DNA of 64,000 nt. It comes from Desulfobulbaceae bacterium BRH_c16a. Lineage in GTDB: Bacteria; Desulfobacterota; Desulfobulbia; Desulfobulbales; Desulfocapsaceae. The stretch is from positions 22,890-86,889 of the forward strand of contig LADS01000001.1 in the NCBI GenBank assembly GCA_000961725.1, given 5' to 3'. A program made the position numbers and the translations under genes. A model generated the notes under the pieces. The model did not search any database, was not told where the DNA came from, and saw only the letters and a list, made by a program, of their open reading frames with translations. Below are positions 56,034 through 63,501 of the stretch, one piece after another (the first letter of the stretch is position 1; every line of letters starts with the position of its first letter).

Positions 56034-56417
56034 ATGGCTTTAAAAATATTGTCTTTTCTCCTTGCCCTGATGCTGTCTTTGAGTCTTTCGGGGTGTTATG
56101 TCAATCCGGTGCGTCACCTTGCATCGGACGCGGCATTGCTTAAGGTTGGAGAATCCACAAAAGAAGATGTCGTGGTATTTCTTGGTGAGCCGGATGAACA
56201 GCAGGTGATCGGTGAGGGTGTCGAGAAATGGCTGTATCGGGATAAAAATATGAGCCTCTTTGAAAAAACCCCACTGCTGGGCAAACATATCGGTTCTCCG
56301 GAGTATCATCATGTGGAGGTGACTCTCAGAAACGGCATCGTCGCCGAATGTGTCTATTCCTCGACCGACGAGGATGATATGAACTGGGCAAAAGATTATC
56401 CCTGGCAAGAGAAATAA
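56034..56417 (+). CDS. SmpA/OmlA-like (BamE-type) lipoprotein
   Basis: A 127-residue lipoprotein: signal peptide with lipobox SLSGCYV, then a single domain beginning LLKVGESTKEDVVVFLGEPDEQQ, the conserved motif of SmpA/OmlA/BamE proteins, in which a glycine-rich turn between two helices and three strands is typical. BamE stabilises the BAM complex, and bamA is 7 kb away. The ATG at 56034 is chosen since GAGAGG lies close upstream; an ATG at 55980 is open but lacks a signal. The next gene starts seven bases after its stop. Confidence 0.75.
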   Translation: MALKILSFLLALMLSLSLSGCYVNPVRHLASDAALLKVGESTKEDVVVFLGEPDEQQVIGEGVEKWLYRDKNMSLFEKTPLLGKHIGSPEYHHVEVTLRNGIVAECVYSSTDEDDMNWAKDYPWQEK

Positions 56418-56423
56418 AAAGTA

Positions 56424-57068
56424 ATGGATCCGTATGAAACAGGTCGGTTACGAATGGTTCAGGAACAACTTCTGAGCCGGGATATTTTCGATAAGCGGAC
56501 CATCAAAGCGATGTCCGAAGTGCCCAGGCATCTGTTTGTCGACGATGCCATGCGGGGCCGGGCTTATGGAGATCATCCCCTGCCGATCGGCGCCGGCCAG
56601 ACCATATCCCAGCCCTATATTGTGGCATATATGACCCAGGCCCTCCATTTGCAGGGTGATGAAAAAGTTCTCGAAATAGGTACCGGTTCCGGTTATCAGG
56701 CGGCGATCCTCTCCAGGATGTGCGATAAGGTGTACACTGTCGAACGGGTCGATTCGCTGCTGGCCGAAGCCAGGCGGATATTCGACAAATTACGTTATTA
56801 CAATATCCGCTCAAAATTGGACGACGGTACTCTTGGTTGGGCGGAATACAGCCCCTACGACGCAATTATCGTAACCGCCGGTGGTCCGACGATTCCCCAG
56901 CCGCTTATCGATCAGCTTGCCGATCCGGGGCGCCTGATTATTCCGGTCGGCGACCAGCACGTGCAGGTGTTGCAGCTTTTGGAAAAAAAAGAAGGCAAGG
57001 TGGAGGTTACCAACCTTGCCGGAGTTCGGTTTGTCGATTTAGTGGGGGAATATGGCTGGGATAAGTGA
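56424..57068 (+). CDS. pcm: Protein-L-isoaspartate O-methyltransferase
   Basis: A 214-residue methyltransferase that repairs isoaspartyl damage in proteins. S-adenosylmethionine motif I is VLEIGTGSGYQAAIL, with YTVERVDSL after it; the family start region IGAGQTISQPYIVAYM and YDAIIVTAGGP are both present. Length is standard. The gene overlaps the following yqaA by 17 bases and follows the BamE-like gene closely, so the three are likely one transcript. pcm is often next to yqaA-like and lipoprotein genes in proteobacteria. Confidence 0.95.
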   Translation: MDPYETGRLRMVQEQLLSRDIFDKRTIKAMSEVPRHLFVDDAMRGRAYGDHPLPIGAGQTISQPYIVAYMTQALHLQGDEKVLEIGTGSGYQAAILSRMCDKVYTVERVDSLLAEARRIFDKLRYYNIRSKLDDGTLGWAEYSPYDAIIVTAGGPTIPQPLIDQLADPGRLIIPVGDQHVQVLQLLEKKEGKVEVTNLAGVRFVDLVGEYGWDK

Positions 57069-57678
57069 GGCGGCGGTGACGCCCGGAACGCCGGGCATGA
57101 TTCGCCGGATGTACGATCGGTGCATGGTCTGGATAAGCGGCAGGCACGGAGAATGGGCACTTTTTTTCATCGCCTTCATCGAGTCGTCATTTTTCCCTCT
57201 TCCCCCCGATGTTTTCCTCATCGCCATGTGTGTGGCGCTGCCGGCGAAGTCTTTTCGCTATGCAGCCATCTGTTCCGTGGGCTCGGTTCTCGGCGGAGCC
57301 TTCGGTTATGGTCTTGGCTTCTGGTTCATGGACAGTATCGGCATGTCTGTGATCAACTGGTACGGACTCACCGACAAATACGATATGGTGCAGAACTATT
57401 TTCGGCAATATGATGCATGGATTGTCGGAACAGCCGGTTTTACGCCCATTCCTTACAAACTCTTTACCATCACTGCAGGTTTCGTCCATTCCAATTTCCT
57501 GACCTTTATAGTTGTGTCGCTTTTTTCCCGGGCGGCCAGATTCTTTCTCGTCGCACTCCTTATCTGGAAGTTCGGCGCACGGATCAGAACGTTCATCGAT
57601 AAATATTTCAACCTCCTGACCATAGCCTTCGTGGTTCTTCTGGGCGGTGGTTTTGTCCTCGTCAGGTTTCTTCTCTGA
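57052..57678 (+). CDS. YqaA/DedA-type (VTT domain) membrane protein
   Basis: A 208-residue protein with five to six helices and the VTT domain. Motif-like segments are ESSFFPLPPDVFLIAMC, GSVLGGAFGYGLGFW, VGTAGFTPIPYKLFTITAG and SRAARFFLVALLIWKFG. The F-x-R-x3-R of DedA proteins, used in lipid or drug transport, is represented by SRAARF. The start overlaps the pcm stop region; the ATG follows GGGGG. Function is probably phospholipid scrambling or envelope homeostasis, inferred from family. Confidence 0.85.
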   Translation: MAGISEAAVTPGTPGMIRRMYDRCMVWISGRHGEWALFFIAFIESSFFPLPPDVFLIAMCVALPAKSFRYAAICSVGSVLGGAFGYGLGFWFMDSIGMSVINWYGLTDKYDMVQNYFRQYDAWIVGTAGFTPIPYKLFTITAGFVHSNFLTFIVVSLFSRAARFFLVALLIWKFGARIRTFIDKYFNLLTIAFVVLLGGGFVLVRFLL

Positions 57679-57773
57679 TCGTCATGCATTTTTGGGGACG
57701 GTAATCGGCATGTCATGATGGATATCCGATCGATGTTGGCTTCGAAATTGCAAAGTTGTCGCTTCAGGGGAAT

Positions 57774-57800
57774 TATTTATTGAATTTTGTTCAATAAATA
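57774..57800. promoter_or_regulatory. AT-rich perfect palindrome upstream of the hydrogenase operon
   Basis: Arms of 11 bp (57774-57784 and 57790-57800) with loop TTTTG lie 95 bases past the yqaA stop and 120 bases before the first hydrogenase-operon gene. A TTGACA stands at 57825-57830, but no good -10 follows at 17 bases. The palindrome could be a regulator site or a terminator of the pcm-yqaA transcript. Confidence 0.45.
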
Positions 57801-57919
57801 GGGCGGTTGGTTCGTTTTGTGCCGTTGACAGGCGCTGTGTCGACTTCGGTTTATGTAACAGGAATAACGGCAGTAATACGTTTTTGAAATACGGAATACT
57901 TGGAAATTGGAGGTCTGGG

Positions 57920-58420
57920 GTGGAGGAAGAAAAAATTCTGAAAAAACGGCGAACTCTGCAGGAGACCATGAACTTCATGGCAGCCCTGTCGGCGGGTATA
58001 GAACCGATACTCGGACGAGGCGCAAACAGTATGACCATGTCGGCGGGCCGCAATCTCGGCCTGAAATTCTCTCTTGGGGCAAAGAGGACCGACGATCTCC
58101 TCGAAGCCGTTGACGAAGTGCGCAATATCCTTGCCGCCAACAACTGCCTTTGGGGGTTTGAACCTTTCAAGCCGAAGGGCCAGGAAGAATTTGTCACCAC
58201 CAACGACAAAGGTGAACACCAGCTGCAACTGGTGTTCAGGGACTGTATGATTCGCCAGGCTCTTTTGCGTTTTGGTCATCCGCAGCAGGGCTCGCTGTGC
58301 AATATGATGTATGGTTTCTTTGCCGGCGCCCTGGAGACTATCATGGGCAAGAAGGCGACCCTTGAGATCCGGCATGCCGGGGAGAACGCCTGTCTGAAAG
58401 TACTGACCGTAGCAGCATGA
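57920..58420 (+). CDS. Small cysteine-containing protein of the hydrogenase operon, V4R-like (paralogue 1)
   Basis: A 166-residue protein beginning at GTG 57920, which has GGAGG six bases upstream; a TTG further up would extend it but ignores this signal. The segment MTMSAGRNLGLKF and a C-terminal part with C109, C127 and C158 resemble V4R (vinyl-reductase, hydrocarbon-binding) domains. It is distantly like the gene 3 kb downstream in the same operon, with the same spacing of two cysteines (18 residues) and YGFFAGALE versus YYIAGIMAE. The V4R assignment is tentative. It precedes the hydrogenase small subunit by 35 bases. Confidence 0.6.
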   Translation: MEEEKILKKRRTLQETMNFMAALSAGIEPILGRGANSMTMSAGRNLGLKFSLGAKRTDDLLEAVDEVRNILAANNCLWGFEPFKPKGQEEFVTTNDKGEHQLQLVFRDCMIRQALLRFGHPQQGSLCNMMYGFFAGALETIMGKKATLEIRHAGENACLKVLTVAA

Positions 58421-58455
58421 CAGCATAAGTCTTGGTAATGGATAAAGAGGATGAT

Positions 58456-59388
58456 ATGAGCGGAGAAAAGATTCGCCTGAATACGGAGTGGCTGTGCGAT
58501 TGCGGCGGTTGTCATGTGGCCCTTGTCGATCTGCATGAAAAAATCCTGAAGGTTCTGGAGTCGGTCGAGATCCTGAAGTGTCCGGTGCTCACCGACGAGA
58601 AGAACTACCCGGCAGCGGATATCGGCATTCTCACCGGATCGATACGGACCGAACACGATCGGCATGCGGCCCTCGAAATGCGAAAGCAATGCCGGACGAT
58701 CATTGCCTTTGGCACCTGTGCCGTGTATGGCGGGCTGCATGGCGCGGGACTCGCCCACACCCGGGAGGAGATCCTCAATCACGTCTACCGGCAGAGCCCG
58801 ACGACGAGAACCGATTTTCTGCCGAACAATTCCGTCAGCAATCTGGAAAAAATGGTGACCCCGATAGATGAGGTCATCGATGTCGACCTGTATCTGCCGG
58901 GATGTCCGCCCCATCCGCATTTCATCTTCGAAGGACTGAGCGCCCTGATCGAGCAGCGGTCGCCGAGGGCCGGCAAGGAAAGCGTCTGTGCCGGTTGTCG
59001 GCGGACCATGACCAAAACCGAAGTGGCTGCCATCAGAGAGATCACCGATGGCGTGCCGGACAATGACACCTGTTTTTTAAGCCAGGGCTATATCTGTCAG
59101 GGATCGGTCACCCTTGACCGCTGCCTGGCGCCCTGTCCCAATCACGGCGTGCCGTGCAGCGGCTGTGCCGGACCCACCATGCAGGTCCTCACCGAACCGA
59201 CCAGGGACATTCGCACCGAGATCGGCGAGCGGATGTCGCGGTTGACCCGGATTCCCTATGAAACCGTAAAAGGACACCTGGAAAAATCGGCCAAAACACA
59301 GTATGCCTACGCCATGGCCACCAGGATGATCGGTAACAAACCAACATTTCTCATCCGCAAGTGGATAGCCGAAGGGGAGGCCCGCTAA
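58456..59388 (+). CDS. [NiFe] hydrogenase small subunit, group 3 (MvhG/FrhG-like)
   Basis: A 310-residue iron-sulfur subunit. The proximal cluster ligands are C16 and C19 (WLCDCGGCHVALVD), C88 (FGTCAVYGG) and C150 (LPGCPPHP). Another eight cysteines (C178, C181, C206, C214, C223, C227, C234, C237) in the C-terminal part can bind two more [4Fe-4S] clusters for electron exit. No Tat signal is present, so it is cytosolic. The ATG at 58456 is chosen with GAGG five bases before it; an ATG at 58438 is also open. The stop shares one base with the large-subunit start. Closest families are the F420-non-reducing (Mvh) and related group 3 enzymes. Confidence 0.88.
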   Translation: MSGEKIRLNTEWLCDCGGCHVALVDLHEKILKVLESVEILKCPVLTDEKNYPAADIGILTGSIRTEHDRHAALEMRKQCRTIIAFGTCAVYGGLHGAGLAHTREEILNHVYRQSPTTRTDFLPNNSVSNLEKMVTPIDEVIDVDLYLPGCPPHPHFIFEGLSALIEQRSPRAGKESVCAGCRRTMTKTEVAAIREITDGVPDNDTCFLSQGYICQGSVTLDRCLAPCPNHGVPCSGCAGPTMQVLTEPTRDIRTEIGERMSRLTRIPYETVKGHLEKSAKTQYAYAMATRMIGNKPTFLIRKWIAEGEAR

Positions 59389-60806
59389 TGTCGAAAACCA
59401 TCAAGATAGACCCGGTCACCAGGATCGAGGGGCATGCCAGGATTCTTCTCGATTGCGATGACAACGGCAAGGTGGAAGAGGCCTTTTTCTGTGTCAACGA
59501 ATTGCGCGGCTTTGAACGGATCCTCGTCGGCATGCAGGCCCATACCCTGCCCCAGGTGACGGCCCGGATCTGCGGTGTCTGTCCCACCGCCCATCATCTG
59601 GTTGCGGCCAAAGCCCTGGATTACGCGGCAGGAGTGCAGATTCCCGAGGCAGCCAGGCTGTTGCGGGAATTTATGTATATGGGCCATGTCATCCACTCCC
59701 ATGCGCTGTCGCTTTTTGTCCTGGCCGGTCCCGATCTGGTTTTTGGCCTGCAGGGCAACCCAGCCACCCAGAATATCGTCGGCATGGTTGAGGCCGAACC
59801 GGAGCTGACGAAAAAGGGCTTGCGCCTTCGCAGTCTCGGGCAAAAGATCAACGAGACCATCGGCGGTCGGGGTATTCATCCGGTTACCGCGGTGGCGGGC
59901 GGAATTTCGTTTTCCCTCAGCGATGGACAATTCCAGAAACTGAAGGAGCTTACCGCCGAGGCCGTGGCGCTGGTCAAGGAACTCGGCGGGCCGACCAAGG
60001 CCCTGCTCTTTCGCCTGTTCGACGATAACCCGCAGCTGCTCGGCAACCTGAATATTCCGACCTGGTATATGGGAACGGTTGCGGACGACGGGATGCTCAA
60101 TTTCTATGATGGCCGTCTCCGGGTCATGGATGAATCGGGTAATATCAAAACCGAGTTTGCCGGCAGCGAATACCGTAATTTTCTTGCCGAACGGACCGTG
60201 ACCAACTCGTACGCCAAAGAAGTGTATTTCGATTACGAAGGAGCCGAGCATATATACCGGGTCAGCACTCTGGCGCGGTTGAATGTGGTCGACGGCATCG
60301 GCACACCCCTTGCCCAGGCCGAGTTTGAACAGTTTCGAAAGACCTTCGGCCGTCCGTGTCATAATGCGGTGATCCAGATGTACGCAAAACTGATTGAGCT
60401 GATTTATGCCTGCGAGCGGGCCGACCAGTTGATCAACAACAGCGCTCTGCGCGGGGAGAACCGGGTGCCCGCGACGTTCTCCGGCGGCCGCGGGGTTGCT
60501 CATATCGAAGCACCCCGGGGTACTCTCATCCACGACTACGAGATCGATGAAAAGGGTATTGTCCGGGCGGCCAACATGATTATCGCCACCCAGCAGAATA
60601 CCGCGGCAATAAATACATCGATCAAAGAAGGCGCCAATGCCCTTTTTCAGAATGTTGGGGATGAACGGATGCTGAACGGGCTGGAGTTTGTGGTGCGCTG
60701 TTACGATCCCTGCCTGGCCTGTTCGACCCATGCTATCGGCAAGATGGCTCTTGCCGTCGAGTTTCGACAAAACGGCAGAATCAAGAGAACCTTACGGAGG
60801 GGCTGA
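59388..60806 (+). CDS. [NiFe] hydrogenase large (catalytic) subunit, group 3
   Basis: A 472-residue catalytic subunit. The nickel-iron ligands are C62 and C65 in ARICGVCPTAHH and C442 and C445 in DPCLACSTH near the C-terminus. A 24-residue tail after H448 would be removed by the maturation protease encoded downstream. The N-terminus begins with the family motif DPVTRIEGHARI, and ELRGFERILVG precedes the first cysteine pair. It oxidises or makes hydrogen in the cytosol. GGGGAGG lies eight bases before the ATG. The natural electron partner is not obvious because only a ferredoxin follows. Confidence 0.93.
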   Translation: MSKTIKIDPVTRIEGHARILLDCDDNGKVEEAFFCVNELRGFERILVGMQAHTLPQVTARICGVCPTAHHLVAAKALDYAAGVQIPEAARLLREFMYMGHVIHSHALSLFVLAGPDLVFGLQGNPATQNIVGMVEAEPELTKKGLRLRSLGQKINETIGGRGIHPVTAVAGGISFSLSDGQFQKLKELTAEAVALVKELGGPTKALLFRLFDDNPQLLGNLNIPTWYMGTVADDGMLNFYDGRLRVMDESGNIKTEFAGSEYRNFLAERTVTNSYAKEVYFDYEGAEHIYRVSTLARLNVVDGIGTPLAQAEFEQFRKTFGRPCHNAVIQMYAKLIELIYACERADQLINNSALRGENRVPATFSGGRGVAHIEAPRGTLIHDYEIDEKGIVRAANMIIATQQNTAAINTSIKEGANALFQNVGDERMLNGLEFVVRCYDPCLACSTHAIGKMALAVEFRQNGRIKRTLRRG

Positions 60807-60807
60807 G

Positions 60808-61059
60808 ATGCTGGAGATGACAATGAATGAGAAGGCCTGTCGTGGTTGCCGGCTGTGCCTGGACGTCTGCCCGACGGAATGCTTTTCCTACGATGACGAG
60901 ACCAAAAAGGCCAGTGTGGCAATTGTCGAAAACTGCATCGGCTGTCTCAGCTGTGCCTATGTGTGCCCGTCCGGCGCAATTGCCCATCATAACCACCACG
61001 TGGTCAAGAATTTTTATCGCAATATCGAATTCAGCAGGCGTATGGAGAAATTTCTATGA
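60808..61059 (+). CDS. 2[4Fe-4S] ferredoxin-like protein
   Basis: An 83-residue protein with two cluster-binding motifs, CRGCRLCLDVCP and CIGCLSCAYVCP. It begins one base after the hydrogenase large subunit stop; GGAGG lies eight bases before the ATG. After the clusters comes a basic, aromatic tail (HHVVKNFYRNIEFSRRMEKF) that could dock on a partner. It is the likely electron carrier between the hydrogenase and an unknown oxidoreductase. The stop overlaps the next start (ATGA). Confidence 0.92.
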   Translation: MLEMTMNEKACRGCRLCLDVCPTECFSYDDETKKASVAIVENCIGCLSCAYVCPSGAIAHHNHHVVKNFYRNIEFSRRMEKFL

Positions 61060-61535
61060 GCGGCAACACCGAACTGACGCTGTCCCCGGCGGATTACGAC
61101 AAGGCCTTTACCGAGGTTTCATTTCTTCTCGATATGTTTATTGAAACCATTGTGGCCTTTGTCGGCAAGTCGACTCCGTCGCTGGCCGTTGCCGCCGGCC
61201 GAAAAATGGCTGCCAATCTTCCGGTGCATATGGTCGAGAAAACCCCGGAGGCGGCACTCGGCGAGCTGGTCCGGGTCCTGAAGATTCAGCAGATGGACAT
61301 CGAAGGCCGGTTCGTCGGAGCGGAGGCTGTGCTGGAACTGAATGGCTGTCCGATCGGCAGTGTCTGCAGGAACCGGAAGATGGAGATCGGCAGTCAGGTG
61401 TGCCAGATGTTTCACTATTACATAGCCGGAATAATGGCCGAACTCTCCGGCTGTCCGGCCAGGCCTAAAACTCTTGCCACTGGAGATAACTGCACTTTCA
61501 GCCTGGCTTTCAGCGGTGTTCGCCCGCAGCCATGA
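61056..61535 (+). CDS. Small cysteine-containing protein of the hydrogenase operon, V4R-like (paralogue 2)
   Basis: A 159-residue protein with C98, C104, C116, C133 and C146. It shares with paralogue 1 an AGR segment (LAVAAGRKMAAN), a C-x17-C pair (C98 to C116), the motif YYIAGIMAELSG and a GDNC near the end (GENAC in paralogue 1). It overlaps both neighbours by four bases (ATGA), so it is certainly part of the operon. V4R-type domains bind hydrophobic small molecules or metal; a similar role is only inferred. It is not a recognised hydrogenase subunit. Confidence 0.62.
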   Translation: MSGNTELTLSPADYDKAFTEVSFLLDMFIETIVAFVGKSTPSLAVAAGRKMAANLPVHMVEKTPEAALGELVRVLKIQQMDIEGRFVGAEAVLELNGCPIGSVCRNRKMEIGSQVCQMFHYYIAGIMAELSGCPARPKTLATGDNCTFSLAFSGVRPQP

Positions 61536-62014
61536 ACGGCGGAGCCTTGATCGTCTGTATCGGCAATGAGCTGGTGGCAGACGACGGTGTCGGGTGCGCA
61601 GTGTATGAGCGCCTGCGGGAAATGACGCTGCCGGACCGGGTGCGCCTGAGCTTCCTCGGTCTGGGGGGTATCGACCTGCTGGAGGAATTCGCCGGGGAAG
61701 AGTTGCTGGTGGTGGTCGACGCAGTGCAGTTCGGGGGGGCTCCCGGGACTATCCATCAACTTGGCTGGGATCAGTTGCCTGCTATCCGGCCAAGGCCGGT
61801 CAGCGGCCACGGTATCGGCATCAGGGAAGCGATTGCCGTGGGCAAAAAACTCTATCCGGAGAGGGTGCCGGAAAAAATTTACCTTGTCGGCATCGAGGGC
61901 AGCTGTTTCAACCAGTTGGGGATTGGGCTGACGGCCGAGGTGGCCCGGGCTGTCCCTGAGGCGGTGGCTGCTGTTGTTTCCCTTTTAAACACCGCTACGC
62001 AGTCTCCTCCTTAA
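61532..62014 (+). CDS. Hydrogenase maturation protease
   Basis: A 160-residue nickel-dependent endopeptidase of the HyaD/HycI/FrcD type. Motifs are CIGNELVADDGVGCAVYERL at the N-terminus, with the nickel-binding D, and VVDAVQFGGAPG and SGHGIGI in the middle. It cuts the C-terminal tail of the large subunit after the active-site metals are loaded. The ATG overlaps the preceding gene and its 3' end overlaps the converging yaaA gene by 20 bases. Confidence 0.92.
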   Translation: MNGGALIVCIGNELVADDGVGCAVYERLREMTLPDRVRLSFLGLGGIDLLEEFAGEELLVVVDAVQFGGAPGTIHQLGWDQLPAIRPRPVSGHGIGIREAIAVGKKLYPERVPEKIYLVGIEGSCFNQLGIGLTAEVARAVPEAVAAVVSLLNTATQSPP

Positions 62015-62768
62015 AAAAAATCCACTCTTCCGCTGTTGAATCCGCCTTGTTGAAGGCATACCCGTCCAGGTTGAAATCGCACAGTCCTTCGGCTTCGGAT
62101 ATCCGCTCAGTGATCATGAAACGTACCATCAGGCCGCGTGCTTTTTTAGCATGAATGGGAATGGTTCGATATTCGCCGTGGTGTTTCTCTTTGAAGGTGA
62201 TGTTTACCATTCTGCCGTGCAGCTTCTTGTGGTTCACCGCTCTGGCATATTCCGCCGAGGCCAGATTGACCAGTGTGCGGTCGCTCTCTTCAACGAGAGC
62301 TCTGTCGATGATATCCGTCACCGGATCACGCCAGTAATGATGAAGGTTTTCCGCCCCTGCAAGGGTCAAAGGCGTCGACATCTCCAGTCGATAGGGCTGG
62401 ATCAGGTCCAGGGGTCTGAGGATGCCATAAAGACCTGAGACGATGAACAGGTGTTTTTGCGCAAATTGTAAATCCTCCGGGCTGAAATGTTCTGCGGCAA
62501 GTGCTGCGTACATGTCGCCCTGGAAAGTGAAAAGTGCCTGTCCGCCGTTTTGCAGGGTCAATTTCTTGGCAAATTTGTGGATTCGGCGATGAGTCGATTG
62601 CGTGAGTTTGTCACTGGTTTTCATCAGCCTGGCAAGTTCCTGCTCGCTCATCGTTTTAAGCAGATCAATGATGAACTGGGTTTTATGCATGAGAAGCGGC
62701 ATGGAGTATTCTCGATAAACCCGGCCATTGAACTGTTGGGTTTTTGCTGGGGACATGATAATCTGCAT
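61995..62768 (-). CDS. yaaA: YaaA family peroxide-stress protein (DUF328)
   Basis: A 257-residue protein matching YaaA: N-terminus MQIIMSPAKTQ, LFTFQGDMYAAL, FIVSGLYGILRPLDLIQPYRLEM, and the C-terminal HAKKARGLMVRFM. E. coli YaaA limits free iron and DNA damage during hydrogen peroxide stress. GAGGAG lies six bases before the ATG. It converges on the hydrogenase operon with a 20-base overlap of coding ends. Three short mini-hairpins lie in its leader. Confidence 0.95.
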   Translation of the reverse strand: MQIIMSPAKTQQFNGRVYREYSMPLLMHKTQFIIDLLKTMSEQELARLMKTSDKLTQSTHRRIHKFAKKLTLQNGGQALFTFQGDMYAALAAEHFSPEDLQFAQKHLFIVSGLYGILRPLDLIQPYRLEMSTPLTLAGAENLHHYWRDPVTDIIDRALVEESDRTLVNLASAEYARAVNHKKLHGRMVNITFKEKHHGEYRTIPIHAKKARGLMVRFMITERISEAEGLCDFNLDGYAFNKADSTAEEWIFFKEETA

Positions 62769-62769
62769 G

Positions 62770-62845
62770 AATTCTCCTCAACCCGATAATCGGGATTCTG
62801 TTGAGTACCCCTTGCGGGTATTCTGTTCAATACTCCCTGGTGGGG
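62770..62845. repeat. Three degenerate tandem units of about 25 bases in the yaaA leader
   Basis: Units 62770-62794, 62795-62819 and 62820-62845 each start ATTCT and hold a small stem: CCCGAT/ATCGGG, ACCC/GGGT and TCCC/GGGGA. Units 2 and 3 are clearest (ATTCTGTTGAGTACCCC and ATTCTGTTCAATACTCCC). They lie just upstream of yaaA. Confidence 0.55.
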
Positions 62846-62902
62846 AACTGTTACCCTTTAAAAAATTTTGGCTGGTCCGGCGGATACATATCTACCGCTT
62901 AT

Positions 62903-62917
62903 AAAATAGGCTATTTT
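62903..62917. promoter_or_regulatory. AT-rich dyad before the hypothetical gene
   Basis: Arms of seven bases (62903-62909 and 62911-62917) around one base, next to a TATAAA at 62900-62905 that could serve as a -10 box. No -35 match is seen at 17 bases. The next gene starts at 62967. Confidence 0.3.
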
Positions 62918-62966
62918 TTATGGTTTGGCAAACTGTGGTTGTGGACAAATACCAAAGGAGGAAATC

Positions 62967-63392
62967 ATGAGTGAAGATCGAAAAGTAGATGATGAAATAC
63001 ATGCATTTCTCGAAAATTGGCAAGACGAAGGTCCGTCGATGCGCTATGTTTTCAACCTCTTGTATAATAAACTTTTAACAATGGCAGGGGTAAGCCTGCA
63101 ATTTGTCGGACGCCCCGGAGTAAGCTATTCTCTGCGGCCAAGACATATGGATCAAGCCGATCGACATCTCTTTGCCATGATCGATGTGATCGATGACGAC
63201 CCGCAGGCGAGGTGGTTGTCGGTATGCTTCTACGAAGACATGATTACCGATCCCGAGGGCAGAGGTGAATGCATTCCCGGCGGTCTGGCCGGCGCCGACG
63301 GGTACTGCTTCGATATGAATGAGTACGATGAAGATCTGGTCCGGTATCTGGTTGGCAGGGTGAACGAGGCAGCCGCAGCGGCGGTACGCTAG
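62967..63392 (+). CDS. Conserved hypothetical protein
   Basis: A 141-residue soluble, acidic protein (VDDEIHAFLENWQDEG at the start). It has no signal, helix bundle or motif I can assign; residues include LVRYLVGRVNEAAAAAV at the C-terminus, a likely helix, and conserved-looking YEDMITDPEGRGECIPGG and GADGYCFDMNEYD. AAAGGAGG lies seven bases before the ATG. It stands between yaaA and the insertion sequence. Confidence 0.7.
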   Translation: MSEDRKVDDEIHAFLENWQDEGPSMRYVFNLLYNKLLTMAGVSLQFVGRPGVSYSLRPRHMDQADRHLFAMIDVIDDDPQARWLSVCFYEDMITDPEGRGECIPGGLAGADGYCFDMNEYDEDLVRYLVGRVNEAAAAAVR

Positions 63393-63421
63393 ATATGATG
63401 GTTAGCAAGTTGGCGAAAATA

Positions 63422-63501
63422 GACCTGCCTTCCTTGCCAACGTGGGTTAAGTTGAAAAAGGCAAATTCAACAACTCAGAGCCAAAATCAAGGAGGCAGGT
63501 C
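63422..63501 (+). promoter_or_regulatory. Inverted repeat that covers the transposase ribosome-binding site
   Basis: GACCTGCCT and CCTTG (63422-63436) pair with CAAGGAGGCAGGTC (63488-63501), with one bulged T. The right arm contains AAGGAGG and ends one base before the ATG at 63502. A competing stem TTGGC/GCCAA (63410-63414 with 63436-63440) could release it. The fold could keep transposase synthesis low. Confidence 0.55.

Noticed and set aside
57781..57794. FNR/CRP-type half sites in the palindrome upstream of the hydrogenase operon
   Set aside because: TTGAA and TTCAA half sites are spaced by five bases and do not match TTGAT-N4-ATCAA.
59385..60770. A 461-codon open frame on the minus strand opposite the hydrogenase large subunit
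   Set aside because: It mirrors the codon bias of the real gene, has no ribosome-binding site or recognisable domain, and the plus frame has intact nickel-ligand motifs.
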